Origin: Streptomyces violaceoruber
GTDB taxonomy: Bacteria; Actinomycetota; Actinomycetes; Streptomycetales; Streptomycetaceae
Reading direction: 5' to 3'
Length of the DNA: 64,000 nt
NCBI RefSeq assembly: GCF_033406955.1
Contig: NZ_CP137734.1
Span: forward strand, 5,456,001-5,520,000
In this document: piece by piece, positions 58,263-64,000 of the stretch
Layout: each line of letters starts with the position of its first letter
Position numbering within the stretch: the first letter of the stretch is position 1
Notes under the pieces: generated by a model
What the model was told of the DNA's origin: nothing
The model's input: only the letters and a program-made list of their open reading frames with translations
Databases searched by the model: none
Translations under genes and position numbers: made by a program

Positions 58263-60156
58263 GGGGGAGCCTTCGTGTGACGGGGTGGAGGAAACGGACG
58301 GGGAGAAGGCCCCGGACGCCCAGGGCCAGACCGAGGGCGACGAAGACGCCGCCGACGGTCGCGGCGCCCACGGCCAGCGAGAGGGCGGCACCGCCGTCGG
58401 CGACCCGGTCCGCCGCCAGCGCGCCCGCGCCGGTGGCCACGGCCGCCGCCAGCAAGGGCCGGCCCAGGTCGCCCAGGACCCGCCGGACCCGCACCGGCAC
58501 GCTGCGCGGGCCCGTCCCGGCGAGCAGCAGGGCGGCGGTGACGGTGATGCCGGCGGCGTTGGCGGCGGCGATGCCGGTCACGCCCCACGGGCCGACCGCG
58601 GCGGCACCGACGGCCGCGGTGGCGGTGACTCCGACAGCCATCGCGCCGAACGGGTACCAGGAGGCGCGGCCCGCGGAGAAGTACGACCGGGCCAGCGCGC
58701 CCACCACGGTCTGGCCGAGCAGCCCGAGGGCGTACACGCGCATGACGCCCGCGGTCGCCGCCGTGTCCGCCGCCGTGAACGCGCCGCGCTGGAAGAGCAG
58801 TCGGACGATCTGCGGCGCACAGGCCACGACGGTGGCCGCGCCGAGGAGCACCAGAGCGGCCGCCAGCGCCACGTCCCGCTCGACCCGGTCGCGGGCCCGT
58901 TCCGTGTCGCCGTCGGCCAGCGCGCGGGCGACCACCGGGAAGGTGACCGTGCACAGCATCAGCGACAGCGTCATCGGGATCTGGGCGACCTTCTGCGCGT
59001 AGTTCAGGTGCGAGATGGCGCCGGAGGGGAGCCCCGAGGCGAGGAAGCGCTCGATGAGCACCTGGGACTGGCGGCACAGGGCGAACAGCAGGACGGTGGC
59101 GAACAGGGCGAGGGCGAGGGGACGCGCGTCGCCGTCCCCGGTGCCCGGCGGGCGCCCGCCACCGTCCCGGCGGCGCAGTTGCCCGAGCAGCGACGGCAGT
59201 TGCGCCACCACCATCAGGACACCGCCCACCGCGACCCCGACCGCCGCCGAGCGCACCCCCCACCGCCCGCCCAGCACGAACATCGCCGTGATGATGCCGG
59301 TGTTGTAGGCGACGTAGATCGCCGCCGGTGCCAGGAACCGGCGGTGCGCCCGCAGCGCGGCGCTGCAGTACCCGGCGAGCCCGAAGCTGACGACGCAGGT
59401 GGCGGTGAGCCGGGTGCAGTCCACCGCGAGAGCCTGGTCGGGCAGCCCCGGTGCCAGGGCCCTGACCAGCACCGGAGCCGCCGCGGCGACCAGCGCACCG
59501 ACGGCGGCGAAGGCCAGGAGCAGCCGGGGCAGCGTCGAGGCGACCAGCGCGCGGACCTGGTCGCCCGGGGCGCCCCGGGCGCGGCGGGCCAGCGCCAGGC
59601 TGAACATCGGGACCAGGGCGAAGGCCAGTCCGTCCTCGATCAGCAGCGTCGCCGCGAACTCCGGCACCGTCCACGCCACCAGGAAGGCGTCCGTCTCGCC
59701 GCCGGCCCCGAACAACCGGGCCAGCGCCTGGTCCCGGACCAGCCCGAGCACCGACCCGGCCACCGAGAGCACGGCCGTCACGAGGGCGGCGCGGGCGAGG
59801 AATCCCCCTGAGGACCGCCTCTCCTCGGCGGCGGCCGCGGTGTCGGGGCCCGGTGCGGTGACAGGGGTGGCGGTGCCTGTGCCTGTGCCTGTGCCTGTGC
59901 TGGTGGCGGTGCCGGCGGCGGCGGTCCGCGTGCCGGTCGAGGGCGGGGCGGTCCGGGCGACCGCCGGTGGCGTACCGGTCCGGGCGCCGAGGCGCGGTGA
60001 GTGGTCCACGGCGGCTGTGGCGGCGATGCCGACGGTGCCCGAGGTACCGGCTGCGCCCGCGGTGCCCGCCTCCGGCACGGAGGCGCGGGCCGGTGGGACG
60101 GCGTCCTCGGCCGTACCGTCCGCGCCGCCCGTCCGCGCCGCCCCGCGCGTCGTCAC
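58216..60156 (-). CDS. MurJ/MviN-type lipid-linked glycan flippase
   Basis: A 646-residue MOP-superfamily flippase. A ~120-residue cytoplasmic N-terminal extension rich in Ala/Gly/Thr/Pro precedes about 13-14 helices. MurJ-like landmarks are VLGLVRDQALARLFGAGGETDAFLVAW (~130-156; GxxR-x-x-x-x-A-x-x-x-G), AFALVPMFSLAL (P-F/M-F) and LLFQRGAFTAADT (~480-492; typical MviN loop). Within an exopolysaccharide operon it most likely flips lipid-linked repeats, taking the Wzx role. GTG 60156 follows GGAGGTGG and overlaps the polymerase stop by 4 bp. The extension contains a run of GTGCCT repeats. Confidence 0.88.
   Translation of the reverse strand: MTTRGAARTGGADGTAEDAVPPARASVPEAGTAGAAGTSGTVGIAATAAVDHSPRLGARTGTPPAVARTAPPSTGTRTAAAGTATSTGTGTGTGTATPVTAPGPDTAAAAEERRSSGGFLARAALVTAVLSVAGSVLGLVRDQALARLFGAGGETDAFLVAWTVPEFAATLLIEDGLAFALVPMFSLALARRARGAPGDQVRALVASTLPRLLLAFAAVGALVAAAAPVLVRALAPGLPDQALAVDCTRLTATCVVSFGLAGYCSAALRAHRRFLAPAAIYVAYNTGIITAMFVLGGRWGVRSAAVGVAVGGVLMVVAQLPSLLGQLRRRDGGGRPPGTGDGDARPLALALFATVLLFALCRQSQVLIERFLASGLPSGAISHLNYAQKVAQIPMTLSLMLCTVTFPVVARALADGDTERARDRVERDVALAAALVLLGAATVVACAPQIVRLLFQRGAFTAADTAATAGVMRVYALGLLGQTVVGALARSYFSAGRASWYPFGAMAVGVTATAAVGAAAVGPWGVTGIAAANAAGITVTAALLLAGTGPRSVPVRVRRVLGDLGRPLLAAAVATGAGALAADRVADGGAALSLAVGAATVGGVFVALGLALGVRGLLPVRFLHPVTRRLPHGRFRFRFPFHDHDR
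59873..59902. repeat. GTGCCT hexanucleotide repeat in flippase gene
   Basis: Four perfect GTGCCT units and a degenerate fifth, encoding alternating Thr-Gly in the cytoplasmic extension. Being in multiples of 6 bp, length changes keep the frame. Confidence 0.8.
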
Positions 60157-61469
60157 CGCTCCGCCACCTCCTGGGCCCTCAAGCCGAGCGCCCACCAGGC
60201 CGCCAGCCCGAAGCAGACCGCCGTCAGCACGGTCGACGGTCCGCCGATGTCGGCGTACGCGAAGTCGGTCAGCTGCCACACCAGCAGCCCGCAGGCGACG
60301 AACGCGCAGTCCGGCACCGCCCCGTGTGCCCGGCGTGCGGCGCGCAGCCGGCGCAGGCCCAGCACGAGCAGCGCCAGCCAGCTCCCGGCGAGCGCCAGCA
60401 GCCCGATCAGCCCCTGCTCGGCCAGCACCAGCAGATACATGTTGTGCGGGGAGAGCAGCGGCTGCCTGCGGTACCCGGCGCCCGCGCCGTCCGTCTCGCT
60501 GCCCGAGGACAGCGCCAGCGAGGCGTGCGCGTCCCGGTGTTCGGGAAAGCCCTTCAGCCCCACGCCGGTCAGCGGCCGCTCCCGCCACATGCCGGCCGCC
60601 GCCGCCCACATCGTGTACCGGTCGGTCACCGACTGGTCGGGGGCGTCCGCGACCTGCGTGATGGAGCCGACCCGTTCCTGGAGCATCGCCGTACCGACCC
60701 CGAAGCCGCCCACCAGCACCACCGCCGCCGCGACCGCGGCCGCCCCCACGGCCAGCGCCCTGCGCACCCCGGCGAGGAGCAGCTGCACCGCGCAGGTCAC
60801 CGCCGTCGCGATCCACGCCCCGCGACTGAACGACAGGGCGAGCGGCAGCAGCAGGACGAGCGCGCACCCGGCGGCGAACAGCCGTTGCCGCACCGGCGTC
60901 CGGCCCAGCGCCAGCCCCACCGCGCAGACCAGCCCCAGGGAGACCACGGTCGCCATCCCCATCACGTCCTGCGGCCCGAAGGTGCCCACCGCCCGGATCC
61001 GCTCGCCCTGGTAGGACGCGCCGGTCCCGGTCACGTACTGGTGCACCCCGACCGCCCCCTGCCACAGGGCCAGCCCCGCCATCGACCAGGCCAGCAGCCG
61101 TACGTCGGCCCGGTCACGGACGAGCAGCAGGACGGCGGCCGGGACCAGGACGAAGACCTGGAGGTAGCGGCCGAGGCCCGCGAGGCCGGCCCCCGGCGAC
61201 ACGGCGCCCGCCGCGGCGACCGCGAGGCCGAGCACGGGCAGCCCGAGCACCACGGCCGCCGTACGGGACAGGGGGCGCCGCCGGTCCCGTACCAGCCGCA
61301 GCGCGCAGTACAGCACCGCCAGCGCGGAGACCGCGTCGGCCGGGTGTGCGCCGCCCCCGCCGCCCGGGGCGAGCGGCAGCGCGAGCAGCGCGACGACCGC
61401 GACGACGGCCAGCACGGGCGGCAGTCGCCGTACGCGCGCCGTCGGCGGGAGGGGCAGGGCGTGGGCCAC
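60153..61469 (-). CDS. O-antigen ligase/polymerase (Wzy/WaaL-like)
   Basis: A 438-residue membrane protein with about eleven helices and the O-antigen ligase-family loop MWRERPLTGVGLKGFPEHRDAHASL (~293-317; core RPLTGVGLKGF) followed by SPHNMYLLVLAEQGLIGLLAL (~345-365), the H-N-x-x-L motif of Wzy_C proteins. It is probably the polymerase joining lipid-linked repeats outside the membrane. GTG 61469 follows GGGGAG and lies 5 bp after the upstream gene. Its stop overlaps the flippase start by 4 bp. Confidence 0.9.
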   Translation of the reverse strand: MAHALPLPPTARVRRLPPVLAVVAVVALLALPLAPGGGGGAHPADAVSALAVLYCALRLVRDRRRPLSRTAAVVLGLPVLGLAVAAAGAVSPGAGLAGLGRYLQVFVLVPAAVLLLVRDRADVRLLAWSMAGLALWQGAVGVHQYVTGTGASYQGERIRAVGTFGPQDVMGMATVVSLGLVCAVGLALGRTPVRQRLFAAGCALVLLLPLALSFSRGAWIATAVTCAVQLLLAGVRRALAVGAAAVAAAVVLVGGFGVGTAMLQERVGSITQVADAPDQSVTDRYTMWAAAAGMWRERPLTGVGLKGFPEHRDAHASLALSSGSETDGAGAGYRRQPLLSPHNMYLLVLAEQGLIGLLALAGSWLALLVLGLRRLRAARRAHGAVPDCAFVACGLLVWQLTDFAYADIGGPSTVLTAVCFGLAAWWALGLRAQEVAER

Positions 61470-61474
61470 CTGGG

Positions 61475-62929
61475 TCAGCTCCCCGTGGGACGCACGAGCG
61501 CGGCCGCCGTGCGCAGCAGGATGCAGACGTCCCGCCACAGCGACCAGTCGTCGATGTAGGCGTTGTCGAAGCGGGCCCGGTCCTCGATGGAGGTGTCGCC
61601 GCGCAGCCCGTTGATCTGGGCCAGGCCCGTGATCCCGGCCGGCACCCGGTGGCGGGCCGCGTAGCCGGGGTGGGTCTGGCTGAACCGGGCAACGAAGTAC
61701 GGGCGTTCGGGACGCGGGCCGACCAGGCTCATGTCGCCCCGGAAGACGTTCCACAGCTGGAGCAGCTCGTCCAGCGAAGTGCGCCGCAGGAAGCGGCAGA
61801 ACCACGGCATCCGGCGTTCGTCCGCCACGCTCCACCGGGTCGCCGACTCGTGCTCGTCGGCCGGGCGGTGGGTGCGGAACTTCAGCAGCGTGAACGGCCT
61901 GCCGCCCTCCCCGACCCGCTCCTGCCGGAACAGCACCCCGGGACCGCCCACCACCCGCAGCACCGCCGCGCAGGCCAGCAGCAGGGGGCTCAGCAGCAGC
62001 AACAGCAGCCCCGACACCGTCACGTCGAGGACCCGCTTGCCCGCGCCGCCGGGGCGCCGGGCCGCCGGTTCCAGGCGCCGGCAGGGGAACCCGGCGATCC
62101 GGTCCCCGGCCGGGCGGGCCGGGGCGTCGGCGTGTTCGGGCGCCTCGGCGTCCAGCTCCCACACCGTGCACCCCGACTCGGCCAGCGTCCGCAGCAGCGC
62201 CGCCTGCCGGGGCCGTGCGGAGGGGTTCACCGGGGAACCGGCGACCAGGACGTCCCGTACGCCGTTCTGTACGACCGCCCGCCGCACCTCCTCGTCCGTG
62301 GACAGCACCGGCAGGCCCGTGCCGCCGCCCGGGCCGCCGGTGACGATGCCGACCGGGCGCAGCCCGCAGCGCGGGTGGCGCAGCAGCGCCGAGGCCACGC
62401 GCTGCGCCGTCGCGGCGGGACCGACGACCAGGGCGGCGCGGGGGCGGTTCAGGAGCGCCGCGCGGTGTCTGCGGTGCACCGCGCCCCGGCCGGCGCAGCC
62501 CGTCACCGCGTGCAGCAGGAAACCGGCGCACAGGATGCGCGCGGACAGCGCGTGCGCGGGGGCGTACGCCGCGAGGAGCGCCGCGAGCACCAGCCACACC
62601 ACCGCGATCCGGCCGCACAGGGCGGGCAGGTCGTCCAGCGCGCCGGAGGTCCGCCGGGCCGGGCGCGGGCTCAGCAGGAGCGAGGCGGCGACCAGCAGGG
62701 CGGTGAGCAGAGGTTGGTGCGGGGTGCCGGTGAGGACCAGCGAGCCCGGCAGGGCCGCCGTGCCGTCCGCGACGAGCAGCGCCGGCCGGAAGTCCCGCCG
62801 AGGTGCGGGACGCCGGTCGGGCAGCCGCGGGCCCGCGGTGCCGTCGCGCGGCGGCAGCACCGAGACGGGGGAGGAGCCGAGGTCGCGCGACCGGCCGGCG
62901 GGGGAGGGGACGGTGCTTTCCGCGCTCAC
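61475..62929 (-). CDS. Exopolysaccharide polyprenyl glycosylphosphotransferase
   Basis: A 484-residue initiating sugar-phosphate transferase of the WbaP/CpsE type. The N-terminal part has membrane helices (PLLTALLVAASLLLSP; LCGRIAVVWLVLAALLAAYAP) and a Rossmann-like CoA-binding region (ALVVGPAATAQRVASALL). The C-terminal catalytic domain (~285-484) starts with KRVLDVTVSGLLLLLLSPLLL, then LFRQERVGEGGRPFTLLKFRTH, RRTSLDELLQLWNVFRGDMSLVGPRP (catalytic Asp-Glu) and GITGLAQINGLRGDTS. It moves a hexose-1-phosphate to undecaprenyl phosphate, starting repeat-unit synthesis. GTG 62929 overlaps the upstream glycosyltransferase stop by 4 bp. Confidence 0.93.
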   Translation of the reverse strand: MSAESTVPSPAGRSRDLGSSPVSVLPPRDGTAGPRLPDRRPAPRRDFRPALLVADGTAALPGSLVLTGTPHQPLLTALLVAASLLLSPRPARRTSGALDDLPALCGRIAVVWLVLAALLAAYAPAHALSARILCAGFLLHAVTGCAGRGAVHRRHRAALLNRPRAALVVGPAATAQRVASALLRHPRCGLRPVGIVTGGPGGGTGLPVLSTDEEVRRAVVQNGVRDVLVAGSPVNPSARPRQAALLRTLAESGCTVWELDAEAPEHADAPARPAGDRIAGFPCRRLEPAARRPGGAGKRVLDVTVSGLLLLLLSPLLLACAAVLRVVGGPGVLFRQERVGEGGRPFTLLKFRTHRPADEHESATRWSVADERRMPWFCRFLRRTSLDELLQLWNVFRGDMSLVGPRPERPYFVARFSQTHPGYAARHRVPAGITGLAQINGLRGDTSIEDRARFDNAYIDDWSLWRDVCILLRTAAALVRPTGS

Positions 62930-64000
62930 GGGTAGGTGGACTCCCTGCACTCGATGGGCACGACGGCCGGCCGCCGCACGTCCGCGGGCCTGTCGCCGAT
63001 GTCGCCGATGTCGCCGATGTCGCCGAAGCGGTCGCCGTCGCCGGTGTGCGCCGGGGGTGGGGGACGTAGGCCGTCCAGGACGTCGCCGTACAAGAGATCG
63101 CCGTACAGGGCCGCCACCGCGGCGGCCGTGTGCCGTACGTCGTGCGCGGACCGCACGTGCGCCCGCCCCCGGCGGCCGAGCGACGCCCGCAGCGGCGCGT
63201 CGAGCAGCAGTGCGGCGGCGGCGTCGGCCAGCGCCGCCGGGTCCTCGGGCGGCACCACACAGTGCGGTACGAGAGCGGGCGGCAGGCCCTCGCGGGCACC
63301 GTCCACGTCGGTCACCACCACGGGCCGCCCGCAGGCCATCGCCTCCAGCGGGGCCAGTGCCATGCCCTCCCAGCGCGACGGCAGGACGACCAGGTCGGCG
63401 GCCCGGTACCAAGGGGCCGCATCGGCGACGGTCCCGGTGAACAGCACGGACGCCGGGGCCCGCGCGGTCAGCCGGGCGCGGTCCGGGCCGTCGCCCACGA
63501 GGACCAGCCGGGCGCCCGGCACCCGGGCGAGCACGGACTCCCAGGCGCTCAGCAGGACGTCCTGGCCCTTCTGCCGGCACAGCCGGCCCACGCAGACCAC
63601 CAGCGGCGCGTGGGGGCCGACGCCGTGGAGCCGCCGCACACCGGCCGCGTCGTCGGAGGTGTCGGCGGGGGCCTCGCCGGGGGCGTCGGCGGACGGGCCG
63701 GCGAGGTCGATGCCGTTCGGGATCACCGTCCAGGGCCCGCGCAGCCCGGCCCGGGTCCCCCGCAGCCGTTCCGCGTCGCTCACGCACACCGTCCGCGCCG
63801 TCCAGCGCGCCGCCCACCGCTCCCAGCCGAGCGCGAGGAGCGCGGCGGCCCCGCCGACCGCCTCGAACGACCAGGCGTGCGGCTGGAACACGGTCGGGAT
63901 CCGGCCCCGCACGGCGAGCCGTCCGGCCAGACCGGCCTTGGCGCTGTGCGCGTGCACCAGATCGGGCCGTACGTCCTCGACCACGCGCACGAGCCGCCGT
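62926..64000 (-). CDS. GT4-family glycosyltransferase (5' end outside window)
   Basis: At least 358 residues of a GT-B glycosyltransferase; the N-terminus lies beyond the right edge, the frame being open to base 64000. It shows DLVHAHSAKAGLAGRLAV, VIPNGIDLAG, VVCVGRLCRQKGQDVLLSAW, and the EX7E motif in PSRWEGMALAPLEAMACGRPVV. The C-terminus holds GDIGDIGDIGD from a 9-bp tandem repeat. It is the first visible gene of the exopolysaccharide operon and probably adds the second or later sugar to the lipid-linked unit. Confidence 0.92.
   Translation of the reverse strand, partial: RRLVRVVEDVRPDLVHAHSAKAGLAGRLAVRGRIPTVFQPHAWSFEAVGGAAALLALGWERWAARWTARTVCVSDAERLRGTRAGLRGPWTVIPNGIDLAGPSADAPGEAPADTSDDAAGVRRLHGVGPHAPLVVCVGRLCRQKGQDVLLSAWESVLARVPGARLVLVGDGPDRARLTARAPASVLFTGTVADAAPWYRAADLVVLPSRWEGMALAPLEAMACGRPVVVTDVDGAREGLPPALVPHCVVPPEDPAALADAAAALLLDAPLRASLGRRGRAHVRSAHDVRHTAAAVAALYGDLLYGDVLDGLRPPPPAHTGDGDRFGDIGDIGDIGDRPADVRRPAVVPIECRESTYP
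62992..63027. repeat. 9-bp tandem repeat near the 3' end of the glycosyltransferase gene
   Basis: Three GTCGCCGAT units and one GTCGCCGAA, encoding a Gly-Asp-Ile repeat. Copy-number variation would keep the frame. Confidence 0.85.

Overview
The window is Streptomyces chromosome: very high GC with strong third-position GC bias, many GTG starts, 4-bp ATGA/GTGA start-stop overlaps, and marker genes of that genus (chaplins, rodlins, a WhiJ-type regulator module, an ECF41 sigma factor, a DUF397 protein). The neighbourhood rodlins - chaplins D and A - fadD-like ligase - msdA - copper ATPase - citA - recD-like helicase matches, from memory, the S. coelicolor core region around SCO2716-SCO2750. I therefore read it as a core-region segment of an S. 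coelicolor-like species, not a genomic island. I found no tRNA, rRNA, CRISPR array, prophage or intact insertion sequence.

Layout. 1-8.4 kb: end of an ABC exporter, a small secreted cystine protein, an S37 aminopeptidase, a Cys-rich lipoprotein, a GH3 N-acetylglucosaminidase-like enzyme, a divergent LysR/EamA exporter pair and a GNAT. 8.4-13.9 kb: sugar isomerase-like gene, LacI regulator and a three-gene operon (Gfo/Idh/MocA dehydrogenase, DUF993 aldolase-like protein, TIM-barrel isomerase) with LacI-type operators at its promoter and inside its second gene. 14.0-20.0 kb: ribose-type operon lacI-rbsA-rbsCB-rbsK-rbsD, in which permease and binding protein are one polypeptide. 20.1-21.7 kb: ECF41 sigma factor and divergent AhpD-like partner, each with an ECF41-type promoter. 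22.3-24.0 kb: WhiJ/AbaA-type set (ATPase, XRE regulator, DUF397). 24-29 kb: hypothetical, Uma2 family protein, RecD-like helicase, citrate synthase. 29.6-36.4 kb: membrane protein, LysR with NmrA/DUF1772 pair, CopZ-CopA copper efflux under a CsoR-like operator, GNAT, small HTH protein. 37-49 kb: methylmalonate-semialdehyde dehydrogenase, lipoprotein, amino-acid permease, a hydrolase-ABC ATPase fusion with its permease, VWA lipoprotein, long-chain acyl-CoA ligase.

49-64 kb is developmental surface biology: divergent rodlin genes rdlB/rdlA, chaplins chpD and chpA (ChpA has two chaplin domains and a LAETG sortase signal). Then come an ATP-grasp ligase, a secreted GH26-like glycosidase, and a tightly overlapping minus-strand operon running off the right edge: two glycosyltransferases, initiating polyprenyl-phosphate sugar transferase, O-antigen ligase/polymerase, MurJ-like flippase, polysaccharide deacetylase, Wzz-like protein and CelD-type acetyltransferase. 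Together these encode what looks like a Wzx/Wzy-type exopolysaccharide system beside the hydrophobic-sheath genes. I regard this cluster and the hydrolase-ABC fusion as the most interesting content.
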